Below, piece after piece: positions 26,967-36,009 of a stretch of 44,193 bases of DNA. Origin of the DNA: Dasytiphilus stammeri_B (GTDB lineage Bacteria > Pseudomonadota > Gammaproteobacteria > Enterobacterales > Enterobacteriaceae); NCBI GenBank assembly GCA_037083765.1, contig JBAPLS010000005.1:1-44193 (forward strand). Reading direction: 5' to 3'. The position numbers were made by a program, and so were the translations under genes. The notes under the pieces were generated by a model. It was given only the letters and a program-made list of their open reading frames with translations, made no database searches and had not been told where the DNA came from. Numbering within the stretch: position 1 is the stretch's first letter; every line of letters begins with the position of its first letter.

Positions 26967-28661
26967 GTGAATATAAATTTTACAACTTTACTAACTTCTA
27001 ATTATGTTCTTTTAATTTTTTTTATTCTCGCCTTAGGTTTGTGCGTAGGTAAATTTAGGGTCGGATCTATGCAGATTGGTAATTCTCTTGGAATTCTATT
27101 TGTTTCGCTCATTTTAGGACAACATCACTTTGCAGTCACTCCGGAGACTTTAAATGTTGGTTTCATACTATTTATATTCTGTGTAGGAATAGAAGCGGGA
27201 CCAAATTTTTTCTCGATTTTTTTTCGTGATGGAAAAAATTATCTTCTTCTTACTATAGTAATGATTTCTACCGCTTTATTCACTACTTTTATCCTAGGAT
27301 ATTTATTTCATTGGGACACAGGTATTACGGCTGGTATATTAGCGGGATCTTTAACTTCTACTCCAGTATTAGTAGGGGCCGATGATACACTTCGTCAAAC
27401 GGTAATGAATTCTCATACCTTAAAATTGGCCCAAAGTCATCTGGGGTTGGGATATGCGTTAACTTATCTAATAGGATTGGTAAGTTTAACTTTTGCGGCT
27501 CGATATTTACCAAAATTACAACAACATGATTTATCCACTAGTGCTCAACAAATCGCTCGGGAAAGAGGACTAGATAGTGTACGTAAAGTGTGGTTACCAG
27601 TAATTCGTGCTTATAGAGTAGGACCCGAATTAGTATCTTGGGCGGGAGGAAAAACCCTGCGAGAACTAGGTCTTTATTTAAAGACTGGTTGTTATATTGA
27701 ACGTTTACGTCGTAATCAGATACTTGCATGTCCTGATGGAGATGCCGTGTTACAAGTGGGAGATGAAATTTCTCTGGTAGGTTATCCAGACGCACATGCT
27801 CGTCTAGATCCTAGTTTTCGGAATGGGAAAGAAGTATTTGATCGTGATTTGCTCGATATGCGCATTGTTACTGAAGAAATTGTAGTAAAAAATACTAAGG
27901 TAGTTAATAAAAGATTAAGAGAGCTCAAACTTACGGATAATGGTTGTTTTCTAAATCATGTCATTCGGAGTCAAATTGAGATGCCTCTAGATGAGAATAT
28001 TATCCTTAATAAAGGAGATGTATTACAAGTCAGTGGTGAAGCACGTCGTGTTAAAACTATAGCAGATCGTATTGGTTTTATTTCTGTGCATAGTCAAGTT
28101 ACCGATTTACTAGCATTTTGCTGTTTCTTTGTCCTAGGCCTAACATTAGGCATGATAACTTTGCAATTTCACCGCTTTACTTTTAGTATTGGGAATGCTG
28201 CCGGTCTTTTATTTGCAGGAATTATGCTAGGTTTCTTACGCGCCAATCATCCTACATTTGGCTATATTCCTCCCGGAGCTTTAACTATGGTTAAAGAATT
28301 TGGTTTAATGCTCTTTATGGCGGGAGTGGGTTTAAACGCGGGAAGGAGTTTAATTCATGGAGCAGGAGTATCTATAGAAATTCAGATGTTAATCTCTGGT
28401 ATAATTATTAGCTTATTACCAGTATTGATTTGTTTTTTCATAGGAGCTTGGATTCTACATATGAATCGAGCTCTGTTATTTGGAGCTCTTATGGGAGCTC
28501 GTACTTGTGCTCCAGCTATGGAAATTATTAATGAAGCTTCACATAGTAATATTCCGGCTTTAGGTTATGCAGGAACATATGCTATTGCTAATGTTATGCT
28601 TACATTAGCAGGGACTTTAGTAGTATCCATCTGGCCTTGGCATACAGTGGTACTGAATTAA
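26967..28661 (+). CDS. ybjL: YbjL, AspT/YbjL-family membrane transporter
   Basis: A 564-residue inner-membrane transporter of the aspartate:alanine exchanger (AspT) superfamily, close to E. coli YbjL (561 residues). The substrate of YbjL is not settled in my knowledge; some relatives move dicarboxylates. The N-terminal half has about five helices with the family block FCVGIEAGPNFFS. Two TrkA-C-like cytosolic domains follow (~200-380) with GNGKEVFDRDLLDMR-like motifs (FRNGKEVFDRDLLDMRIV). The second membrane half includes GARTCAPAMEI near residue 510. The start is a GTG: MNINFTTLL aligns with E. coli MNINVAELL. The gene is intact and highly conserved, which is noteworthy in a reduced genome. 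Confidence 0.95.
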   Translation: MNINFTTLLTSNYVLLIFFILALGLCVGKFRVGSMQIGNSLGILFVSLILGQHHFAVTPETLNVGFILFIFCVGIEAGPNFFSIFFRDGKNYLLLTIVMISTALFTTFILGYLFHWDTGITAGILAGSLTSTPVLVGADDTLRQTVMNSHTLKLAQSHLGLGYALTYLIGLVSLTFAARYLPKLQQHDLSTSAQQIARERGLDSVRKVWLPVIRAYRVGPELVSWAGGKTLRELGLYLKTGCYIERLRRNQILACPDGDAVLQVGDEISLVGYPDAHARLDPSFRNGKEVFDRDLLDMRIVTEEIVVKNTKVVNKRLRELKLTDNGCFLNHVIRSQIEMPLDENIILNKGDVLQVSGEARRVKTIADRIGFISVHSQVTDLLAFCCFFVLGLTLGMITLQFHRFTFSIGNAAGLLFAGIMLGFLRANHPTFGYIPPGALTMVKEFGLMLFMAGVGLNAGRSLIHGAGVSIEIQMLISGIIISLLPVLICFFIGAWILHMNRALLFGALMGARTCAPAMEIINEASHSNIPALGYAGTYAIANVMLTLAGTLVVSIWPWHTVVLN

Positions 28662-28715
28662 TCAGGTTAATACGCGTTACCGAGAATAATTGTCCTATCT
28701 CCTAGTGATAACTAG

Positions 28716-29327
28716 ATGATACAACATCTTAACCGAACAATATTTCTTTTTTTTAATGCTAATTATTATACTCCTCATTGGAAAATTGTTGGTACTATAT
28801 ATTTAGCCAAATATTTAATTTATATTATTCCACTAGTAGTAATCTTTTTATGGTTTTGGAGTGCGGATCAGTATATTTATTATTCCCGTCAAATAGTTTT
28901 GAAAAGTATACTTACTATAGGTATATCTTTATTAATTTCTAGTTGTATTAGACAATATTTTCCATATCCTCGGCCTTTTCAACAAGGAATAGGTTATCTC
29001 TTTATAAAACATTCTTTAACAAGTTCTACTCCTAGTAATCATGGAACAGTTATATTTTCTTTTGCTCTTTCGTTTCTTTGGGGGGCGAGGTTATTATGGA
29101 TGGGTGTAGTATTATTTATGATTGGAATGGTCCTTGCATGGTCTAGAATATATCTAGGATTACATTGGCCACTCGATATGATCATAGCACTTTTGGTAGC
29201 GGTAATTGGTTGTATTTTAGCCCAATATGTATGGTCTAGATGTGGAATAAGCCTTTTCAATTGGATATTAAAAATTTATCGTTATTGTTTTTCTTTTCTA
29301 ATCCGTAAAGGTTGGATTAAATCTTAA
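28716..29327 (+). CDS. ybjG: Undecaprenyl-diphosphatase YbjG (PAP2 family)
   Basis: A 203-residue membrane phosphatase of the PAP2 superfamily, matching E. coli YbjG (BcrC type, 198 residues) down to the C-terminal IRKGW. These enzymes dephosphorylate undecaprenyl pyrophosphate to recycle the lipid carrier for peptidoglycan and other envelope polymers. The three acid-phosphatase motifs are visible: YPRPF near residue 90, PSNHGTVIF near residue 110 (Ser/His), and SRIYLGLHWPLD near residue 150 (His nucleophile). It lies 54 bases after ybjL in the same direction, so the two may be co-transcribed. In E. coli the genes are near each other but not adjacent. Confidence 0.93.
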   Translation: MIQHLNRTIFLFFNANYYTPHWKIVGTIYLAKYLIYIIPLVVIFLWFWSADQYIYYSRQIVLKSILTIGISLLISSCIRQYFPYPRPFQQGIGYLFIKHSLTSSTPSNHGTVIFSFALSFLWGARLLWMGVVLFMIGMVLAWSRIYLGLHWPLDMIIALLVAVIGCILAQYVWSRCGISLFNWILKIYRYCFSFLIRKGWIKS

Positions 29328-29373
29328 ATTATTAATATAGAGGATAATAGTTTTGGCAAATAATTTTCTTATT

Positions 29374-30384
29374 TTAATTAAGATTTTTGATAAATAACAG
29401 TAGGTCTCTACAAAGAGGTAAAATTCCTATATTGTTTTTAGCACTCACTAAATAGTACTTACTAATTTTTAATCTTAACGAAATTTTTTTTGCAATCTCT
29501 TGAGCCTCTTGAGAGGTGTTACATAAATCAATTTTATTAAAAACTAGAAAGCATGGCAACTGTGAAAATTTACGACTATAGTTCTGAAGTTCATTAATTA
29601 CTGTTAATGCATTTTTTAATGGATCAGAACCATCGATAGGTGCAATATCAATTAAATGTAACAAGATTCTACACCGCTCTAGATGTTTAAGAAAATTAAC
29701 TCCCAGACCAATACCTTGAGATGCTCCTTTAATTAGACCTGGAATATCTGCTATTACAAAACGACAATTTTTATCTATTTTTACTACTCCAATACTAGGT
29801 ACTAAGGTAGTAAAAGGATAGTTAGCAATTTTAGGTTTAGCTGTAGATACAACACTTAAGAAGGTAGATTTTCCTGCATTGGGACATCCTACCATCCCGA
29901 CATCAGCTAACAACATCATTTCTAATTTTAGAAATCTTTGTTCTCCTTTTTTTCCCAGCGACCTAAATCGAGGAGTACGATTCCTGGAAGATTTAAAATG
30001 CATATTACCCCAGCCATTACTTCCACCTTTAGCCACAAGAATTTGTTGAGTAGGGTGAAGAATTTCTCCTATAATTTCATTAGTATTCAAATCAGTAATT
30101 CTCGTTCCAATGGGAACTTTAACGAGGATATCTTTCCCAGTTTTGCCTGTTCTATTTCTTTTTTGGCCTGATTCACCATGATCTGCCGATAAAGATCGTT
30201 TCAAACGAAAATCAATGAGAGTATTCATATTGCCATCTGCTATAATATAAACGTTTCCTCCCTGTCCTCCATTTCCTCCATCAGGTCCACCTTTGAGGAT
30301 ATATTTTTCTCGATGAAAACTCACACATCCATCTCCTCCATTGCCAGCAATAACATAAATAGTAGCTTCATCCACAAACTTCAT
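29374..30384 (-). CDS. obgE: GTPase ObgE/CgtA, short C-terminus
   Basis: ObgE is a GTPase acting in 50S subunit assembly and growth control. I start it at the ATG at 30384, because MKFVDEATIYVIAGNGGDG aligns to E. coli MKFVDEASILVVAGDGGNG; the frame is open ten codons further. The glycine-rich Obg fold (GGPDGGNGGQGG) comes first, then the GTPase domain with G1 GCPNAGKS near residue 166, G3 DIPG, and G4 NKID. The protein has 336 residues against 390: the acidic C-terminal tail found in E. coli is missing. It follows rpmA in the usual rplU-rpmA-obgE order. Confidence 0.95.
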   Translation of the reverse strand: MKFVDEATIYVIAGNGGDGCVSFHREKYILKGGPDGGNGGQGGNVYIIADGNMNTLIDFRLKRSLSADHGESGQKRNRTGKTGKDILVKVPIGTRITDLNTNEIIGEILHPTQQILVAKGGSNGWGNMHFKSSRNRTPRFRSLGKKGEQRFLKLEMMLLADVGMVGCPNAGKSTFLSVVSTAKPKIANYPFTTLVPSIGVVKIDKNCRFVIADIPGLIKGASQGIGLGVNFLKHLERCRILLHLIDIAPIDGSDPLKNALTVINELQNYSRKFSQLPCFLVFNKIDLCNTSQEAQEIAKKISLRLKISKYYLVSAKNNIGILPLCRDLLLFIKNLN

Positions 30385-30458
30385 CTGAAATACTCCATAA
30401 TGCAATAATAGCATTATTAGCTAATCAATAGCTTTTTAAGAGTGGGTATCTTGTACTG

Positions 30459-30728
30459 TTAATTACAATCAATAATATTAATATATTTTTTTTTATCTTT
30501 ATGATCATATCGCTTAACACATATTTCTATTTTGCCTGGTACCAAAGCAAATAAGCTGTGATCTCGTCCACATCCTACATTTTTTCCGGCATGAAATTTT
30601 GTACCTCGCTGACGCACAATAATACTTCCCGCTGGGACTAGTTCTCCCCCAAAACATTTCATCCCCAGGCGTTTTGCATGGGAATCGCGCCCATTACGAG
30701 TAGAACCTCCCGCTTTTTTATGTGCCAT
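30459..30728 (-). CDS. rpmA: 50S ribosomal protein L27
   Basis: L27 sits at the peptidyl-transferase centre. The 89-residue protein starts MAHKKAGGSTRNGRDSHAKR, as in E. coli, and contains GGELVPAGSIIVRQRGTKFH and the VGCGRDHSLFAL block. It is four residues longer than E. coli L27 (85) at the C-terminus. It lies 15 bases after rplU. No pre-processing extension is present at the N-terminus. Confidence 0.97.
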   Translation of the reverse strand: MAHKKAGGSTRNGRDSHAKRLGMKCFGGELVPAGSIIVRQRGTKFHAGKNVGCGRDHSLFALVPGKIEICVKRYDHKDKKKYINIIDCN

Positions 30729-30743
30729 TATAATTCCTTATTT

Positions 30744-31061
30744 TTAATTGGTAGTGATTATATCAGTGATTCTTAATGAAGTTAACCACTGACGATGACC
30801 TTGGATCTTGCGATAGTTTTTTCGCCGTTTGAATTTTAATATCTTAATTTTTTCTCCACGCAAATGACCCAGTACTTCCGCTGTGACAGACATACCGCTT
30901 ACAAAAGGAGTTCCAATTAACATCTCCGAATCCTTAACAATCATGAGAACCTGACTAAATTCAATGATATTTCCTGCGGGGATATTTAATTTTTCTATCA
31001 ATAGTTCTTGTCCCTTGCCTGCACGATATTGTTTACCGCCTGTTTTAAAAACCGCATACAT
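30744..31061 (-). CDS. rplU: 50S ribosomal protein L21
   Basis: L21 is a beta-barrel ribosomal protein that contacts 23S rRNA with L20. The 105-residue chain starts MYAVFKTGGKQYRA, as E. coli does, and ends near HRQWLTSLRITDI; the basic KILKFKRRKNYRKIQGHRQ segment is complete. It is the first gene of rplU-rpmA-obgE. The spacer to murA is 114 bases and should hold the promoter. Confidence 0.97.
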   Translation of the reverse strand: MYAVFKTGGKQYRAGKGQELLIEKLNIPAGNIIEFSQVLMIVKDSEMLIGTPFVSGMSVTAEVLGHLRGEKIKILKFKRRKNYRKIQGHRQWLTSLRITDIITTN

Positions 31062-31175
31062 AAAAACTCCCTTGATAATTAGATACTTCCTATCTGAATG
31101 AGATATTTAATTCGAGGATAGATACTCCATCAATCTAGTGGAAGATACAATTTTTCTTATTTCGCTAAGATTATT

Positions 31176-32438
31176 CTAAATTTTTGTCAAGATCTTAATC
31201 TTAGCTCCTAGTATTTTCAATTTTTTCTGGATGTTTTCATATCCCCTGTCAATATGATTAAAATTATCTATGACTGTAGTACCTTCTGCTATACATCCCG
31301 CAAGGATTAAACATGCGGAAGACCGTAAATCATAAGCTCTCACACGAGATCCATACAATTTTTTTACCCCATTAGATATCAAAGTATTATTTTCTACTTT
31401 AACACATGCTCCCATGCGAATTAATTCAGGTACATGTAAAAAACGATTTTCAAAAATATTTTCCTTAATGATTCCGGGACCTTGAGCTATTATATTTAGC
31501 AGTGTAAAGAGTGCTTGTAAATCGGTTGGAAAACCTGGATATGGAGAGGTGTGAATATTAACTGCGTGTGGACGTTTATTATGCATATTAATTTCGATCC
31601 AGTTCTTACCGGTGATTATATCAGCACCCGCTTCACGTAATTTCTTCAGTACTATTTCTAAGAAGTTTGGTTGAGTATTATGACATAAAATATGACCACG
31701 TGAGATTGCAGCTCCCACTAGAAAAGTACCCGTTTCTATCCTATCAGGAATTATATTATAACACCCTCCCCTCAATCGGCTAACTCCGGTGATATAAATA
31801 TTATCTCCTCCTACTCCAATAATTTTAGCTCCTAAACAATTAAGAAAATTAGCAGTATCTACTATTTCGGGTTCACTAGCAGCATTTGTAATAGTAGTAT
31901 TACCTACCGCTAGAGTTGCAGCACACATTAAAGTTAATGTTGCGCCTACACTTTTTTTATCCATCCTAATATAAGCACCTTTTAATCTTCCCTTTACTAC
32001 AGCATTTATATAACCTTCTTCTAAGGAAATAGTTGCTCCTAGTTGTTGGAGTCCTGAAAGATGTAAATCTACCGGTCGGGTTCCTATGGGACAACCTCCG
32101 GGTAGAGATACTTTAGCTCTACCACATCTAGCTAATAATATTCCTAAAATCCAGATAGATGCTCGCATATTTTTAACTAATCTATTAGGAGCAGAATATG
32201 TAGTAATATTACTAGCATCAAGAAAGACTATATTATTTAATCCTCTATTCTTTACACCTAAATGAGTTAGTAACTTGATTGTAGTTTCTACATCTCTAAT
32301 ACACGGTACATTTTTAATATATAACGGTTCTTCTGCTAATAAAGAAGCAAATAAAATTGGCAATGCAGCATTTTTTGCTCCTGATATATAAATTTCTCCT
32401 TGGAGTTGAGTTTCACCTTGGATATATAATTTATCCAT
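31176..32438 (-). CDS. murA: UDP-N-acetylglucosamine 1-carboxyvinyltransferase
   Basis: MurA transfers enolpyruvate from phosphoenolpyruvate to UDP-GlcNAc, the first committed step of peptidoglycan synthesis. The protein has 420 residues (E. coli 419) when started at the ATG at 32438, where MDKLYIQGETQLQGE aligns to MDKFRVQGPTKLQGE. The catalytic cysteine is C116 in GGCPIGTRP, so the protein is of the fosfomycin-sensitive Cys type. The N-terminal SGAKNAALPIL loop and C-terminal IDRGYENI are present. Together with dapB and ybjG it argues that the cell still makes some peptidoglycan. Confidence 0.96.
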   Translation of the reverse strand: MDKLYIQGETQLQGEIYISGAKNAALPILFASLLAEEPLYIKNVPCIRDVETTIKLLTHLGVKNRGLNNIVFLDASNITTYSAPNRLVKNMRASIWILGILLARCGRAKVSLPGGCPIGTRPVDLHLSGLQQLGATISLEEGYINAVVKGRLKGAYIRMDKKSVGATLTLMCAATLAVGNTTITNAASEPEIVDTANFLNCLGAKIIGVGGDNIYITGVSRLRGGCYNIIPDRIETGTFLVGAAISRGHILCHNTQPNFLEIVLKKLREAGADIITGKNWIEINMHNKRPHAVNIHTSPYPGFPTDLQALFTLLNIIAQGPGIIKENIFENRFLHVPELIRMGACVKVENNTLISNGVKKLYGSRVRAYDLRSSACLILAGCIAEGTTVIDNFNHIDRGYENIQKKLKILGAKIKILTKI

Positions 32439-33203
32439 CTTCAATTTTACTGAATTTTTCCATCATATTTTTATGATAAAACATCTTACTTTTTTTGAGC
32501 CCAAACATAATTTTTTAATTATAGTAATTTATAAGGTTTTAATTAAGAAAATTAATAGTAAGACGAGATTATTTTTGGGTCGATGATGTTATTATCACTA
32601 ATGATAGTTAGTAATCTTGCTAATACAATAACATCTTTATCGCTTTACTAAATCAGTTAGTACTTCATAAAAAATTAATAATGAGTAAATCATTACTGAA
32701 ACATTTTATGTTTTATGTTGTCTCTAATTTATCTTAGTTAAATAATTGTTAATTAAACATTATAAATGTGAAGATGATTAATGCTCCATTTAATATTAGA
32801 TAATAATATTTGTCTAGTAATTAATTATCCTAATAATCTATGAATTATAAGTATTAAAAATATCTTCAAGCAGAAACAATTAAAATAATTTTCATTAATT
32901 CTCCTTGAGAGAAGGATGACGAGTTTATCTCTCTAATTCATTTATTCATTTTATTGGAACTCAAAAACATTGTTCATACAACAAAAAATAATCATTTCTT
33001 TAAAGAAATTTTGATGTTTTATGGATGAACCAATAATTAACTAGGAGAATTATTATTCTTATTCTTTATTTTAATAAACTCTCTATGAGAGTAATTATTA
33101 AGAATCACTCGCTCTCTAAGATACTTATGTAGTTTTACATTATAGATAATAATCCGATATTAAAAATTATTTAAATTAGAAGTAGTTGATTGAATCTCTT
33201 ATT
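32439..33203. other. Gene-free spacer between murA and rpsI
   Basis: A 765-base AT-rich region with stops in all frames. In E. coli rpsI is followed by sspA and sspB; I could not recognise either. An inverted repeat pairs 32585-32593 (GATGTTATT) with 32627-32635 (AATAACATC) and encloses a smaller stem (ACTAA 32597-32601 / TTAGT 32608-32612). This sits ~150 bases upstream of murA. Nothing else stands out. Confidence 0.55.
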
Positions 33204-33596
33204 CTAACGTTTAGAAAACTGTGGACGTCTACGGGCTTTTCGTAAACCTACTTTTTTCCGTTCTACCTTGCGTGGATCTCGAGTTACAAAACCCGCTTTG
33301 CGCAATACCGTACGAAGAGTAGAATCATAGTTAATGAGAGCTCGTGTAATTCCATGCCGAATGGCACCTGCTTGTCCCGATAAACCTCCTCCTTTAACAG
33401 TAATGAAAAGATCAACTTTATCGAGCTGTTGAACTAATTCCAAAGGTTGTTTCACCATTATTTGGTTGGTTGTTCTACCGAAATATTTTTCTATGCTTCG
33501 TTGATTAACACTTATGTCACCCTTACCCAAACTGAGAAAAACACGAGCGGAAGAACATTTTCGTCTGCCAGTACCATAGTATTGATTTTGTGCCAT
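33204..33596 (-). CDS. rpsI: 30S ribosomal protein S9
   Basis: S9 binds the 3' domain of 16S rRNA, and its C-terminal tail touches P-site tRNA. With the start at 33596 (MAQNQYYGTGRRK) the protein has 130 residues, the same as E. coli; an in-frame ATG four codons upstream would overlap rplM's end. The tail RKKVGLRKARRRPQFSKR is complete, ending in the family's KR. It lies 11 bases after rplM. Confidence 0.97.
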   Translation of the reverse strand: MAQNQYYGTGRRKCSSARVFLSLGKGDISVNQRSIEKYFGRTTNQIMVKQPLELVQQLDKVDLFITVKGGGLSGQAGAIRHGITRALINYDSTLRTVLRKAGFVTRDPRKVERKKVGLRKARRRPQFSKR

Positions 33597-33607
33597 ATAA
33601 AATTCCA

Positions 33608-34042
33608 TTAAATATCTAGATCTAGTATTTGAGGTTGTTGTGCTCTATGAGAATGTTGACATCCTGCATAAACTTTCAGTTTACGAAACATGAGACGTCC
33701 TAAAGGTCCCTTAGGTAACATACCTTGAACCGCGTACTCAATGACTCTCACGGGATTACGTTGGATCATTTCCTTGAAAGAAATTTTTTTAAGATTACCT
33801 ATGTATCCGGTATGATGATAATAAATTTTATCGTCAAATTTATTACCCGTAACCTGAATTTTCTCAGCATTAATAATAATTATATAATCTCCTATGTCCA
33901 CATGCGGAGAATATTCGACTCGATGTTTACCTCTTAAACGTCGAGCTACTTCAGTGGAAAGACGTCCTAATATTTTTTGATTAGCATCAACTAAATACCA
34001 ATTTCGTTTTATAACGCATGATTTCACGACAAGAGTTTTCAT
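33608..34042 (-). CDS. rplM: 50S ribosomal protein L13
   Basis: L13 is an early-assembly 50S protein. I place the start at the ATG at 34042 (MKTLVVKSCVIKRNWYLVD), which aligns to the E. coli start MKTFTAKPETVKRDWYVVD; the frame is open 24 codons further, with hydrophobic residues unlike the family. The protein has 144 residues (E. coli 142). Core blocks GDYIIIINAEKIQVTGNK and GMLPKGPLGRLMFRKLKVY are intact. It forms the standard rplM-rpsI pair. Confidence 0.97.
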   Translation of the reverse strand: MKTLVVKSCVIKRNWYLVDANQKILGRLSTEVARRLRGKHRVEYSPHVDIGDYIIIINAEKIQVTGNKFDDKIYYHHTGYIGNLKKISFKEMIQRNPVRVIEYAVQGMLPKGPLGRLMFRKLKVYAGCQHSHRAQQPQILDLDI

Positions 34043-34157
34043 AAAACATATATCCTTCATCTTATCTTCATTAAGATACAGTAGTGGAATTAAAAAAATA
34101 TAATTTATAATCAATTTATAATTGATAGTTTCTAATCTAGAAACTTTAATTTTTCGT

Positions 34158-35108
34158 TCATGTTAATTGCTGTTTCACAAATTCTTCCCCCATCTTAATA
34201 TCTTCTTCTAAGAAAGGAATCATTGTCTTTATCTCTGTTTGCTCAAAAGAACTTAAAGGTTCTAAATTTTTCAATTGAGATACTCCTTCTTGATCTAAGA
34301 CAAAGGGCTGAGAAAAAAATTTTGCATATTTTCCATTTCCTTCTATATACGCACATTCTACAATGTTCTTATCTCCATTTAGCACCCTGAATAAAGAGAT
34401 TATAAATTGGGCAGCTGCAGATGCCATTGACAATGAGGCGGAGCCATGTCCAGATTTTGCATTAACTACTTCGGTGCCAGCATTTCGCAGTTTATTAGTT
34501 AAACTAATAACTTCTGCTTCGGTAAAACTAACTCCTGAAATTTGTGATAACAAAGGTAAAATAGTGACGCTAGAATGTCCACCTATTACTGTTACATGTA
34601 AATTATTACATGAAATTTCTTTGTCTTCGGAGATAAAACACAGTGCTCTAAGGACATCTAAGGTAGTAATACCAAATAGCTTTTTTTTATTATAAAAACC
34701 ATATTTTTTTAATACTTTAGCTATAATACAAACAGTGGTATTTAAGGGATTAGTTATTACTGCTATCATAGCTTCGGGACAAATTTGAGCTATTTGTTGA
34801 CTAAAATTATAAATCATTGCGGCATTGATTGTGAATAAATCAGATCTATTCATGCCGGGTTTACGTGTTACTCCCGCAGTTATGACGACTATATCTGCGC
34901 CATATAATGTATTTATAATATCTCGGCTACTCTGTACCTTGACAGTCGTAGGAATATGACTCAAGTCTAGTCCTACTCCTAATATTATTGGGTTAATATC
35001 ATAAAGAAACAACTCAATATCTTTTTTTACACTAGAGAGTTCTCTCTTCAAGATAAGAGAAAGACCTTGACCAATATTTCCTGCAGCTCCCAGAATTGCA
35101 ATTTTCAT
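34158..35108 (-). CDS. mdh: Malate dehydrogenase
   Basis: Mdh oxidises malate to oxaloacetate with NAD+, feeding NADH to Complex I. The protein has 316 residues (E. coli 312). It starts MKIAILGAAGNIGQGL, the dinucleotide-binding loop. Substrate arginines are in TAGVTRKPGMNRSDLF and in LDVLRALC. The catalytic histidine is in GGHSSVTILPLL. The C-terminus ends with GEEFVKQQ, near the E. coli ending GEEFVNK. No TCA-cycle partner is adjacent. AspC in the same window shares oxaloacetate as substrate. Confidence 0.96.
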   Translation of the reverse strand: MKIAILGAAGNIGQGLSLILKRELSSVKKDIELFLYDINPIILGVGLDLSHIPTTVKVQSSRDIINTLYGADIVVITAGVTRKPGMNRSDLFTINAAMIYNFSQQIAQICPEAMIAVITNPLNTTVCIIAKVLKKYGFYNKKKLFGITTLDVLRALCFISEDKEISCNNLHVTVIGGHSSVTILPLLSQISGVSFTEAEVISLTNKLRNAGTEVVNAKSGHGSASLSMASAAAQFIISLFRVLNGDKNIVECAYIEGNGKYAKFFSQPFVLDQEGVSQLKNLEPLSSFEQTEIKTMIPFLEEDIKMGEEFVKQQLT

Positions 35109-35145
35109 TTTCTAATTTCTCTTCTATGCGTTTAGTATATGAATT

Positions 35146-36009
35146 TTAACAGTCAAAAGCTTTACGTAATTTTTTCATAGCATTTTTTTCCAGTTGACGC
35201 ACCCTTTCAGCTGACACTCCATATTCTTCCGCTAAATCTTGTAATGTTTTTTTAGCATCATTATCTCCGAGCCAACGGGAACGTATAATATGTTGACTCC
35301 GAGAATCTAAATTTACCATTGCATCATATAGCTTTCTATAAGCATGATTATCCCAATTATTTTGTTCAATGATCTCTGCAAAATCAGAACTTTTATCTTC
35401 TAAATATAGAATGGGAGCCATTACTGTTTTTTTATCTGTCGTATTTTCCTCTACCCCGAGATCTAAAGTCATATCCTGAGCGGACATCCGTGATTCCATT
35501 TCACGTACTTCCTTACTCGATACTCCTAATTCCCGTGCGACTATATCTACTTCAGTTTTATTAAACCAACTTAGCCGTTGTTTTGTTTTACGTAAGTTAA
35601 AAAATAATTTTCTTTGGGCTTTCGTAGTGGCTACTTTCACCATTCGCCAATTACGTAATACATATTCATGTATTTCAGCTTTAATCCAATGGACCGCAAA
35701 AGAAACGAGCCGAACTCCCACCTCAGGATTAAATCGTTGTACTGCTTTCATTAAACCAATATTTCCTTCCTGAATAAGATCAGACTGCGACAGACCATAA
35801 CCAGAGTAATTTCGAGCAATATGCACTACAAAACGCAAGTGAGATAAAATTAAAGCTTTAGCAGAATCAAAATCACCTTGATAATATAATTTTTTTGCCA
35901 AGTTTGTTTCCTCTTCTGCGGATAACATTGGCCAGGAGTTTGCAATTCTGATATAAGACTCTAAATTTCCTAATGGGGCAACGGCTAAAAGTTTCATTTC
36001 TTTAATCAT
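35146..36009 (-). CDS. rpoH: Heat-shock sigma factor sigma-32
   Basis: RpoH directs RNA polymerase to heat-shock promoters. The 287-residue protein (E. coli 284) starts MIKEMKLLAVAPLGNLESYI, aligning gap-free to the E. coli N-terminus. Region 2 (DLIQEGNIGLMKAVQRF; SFAVHWIKAEIHEYVLRNWR) is complete. The RpoH box QRKLFFNLRKTKQR follows it, and region 4 ends in GVSAERVRQLEKNAMKKLR. In E. coli rpoH is last in ftsY-ftsE-ftsX-rpoH; here only rpoH remains between mdh and rsmD. A GGGG-containing ribosome binding site precedes the ATG. Confidence 0.96.
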   Translation of the reverse strand: MIKEMKLLAVAPLGNLESYIRIANSWPMLSAEEETNLAKKLYYQGDFDSAKALILSHLRFVVHIARNYSGYGLSQSDLIQEGNIGLMKAVQRFNPEVGVRLVSFAVHWIKAEIHEYVLRNWRMVKVATTKAQRKLFFNLRKTKQRLSWFNKTEVDIVARELGVSSKEVREMESRMSAQDMTLDLGVEENTTDKKTVMAPILYLEDKSSDFAEIIEQNNWDNHAYRKLYDAMVNLDSRSQHIIRSRWLGDNDAKKTLQDLAEEYGVSAERVRQLEKNAMKKLRKAFDC

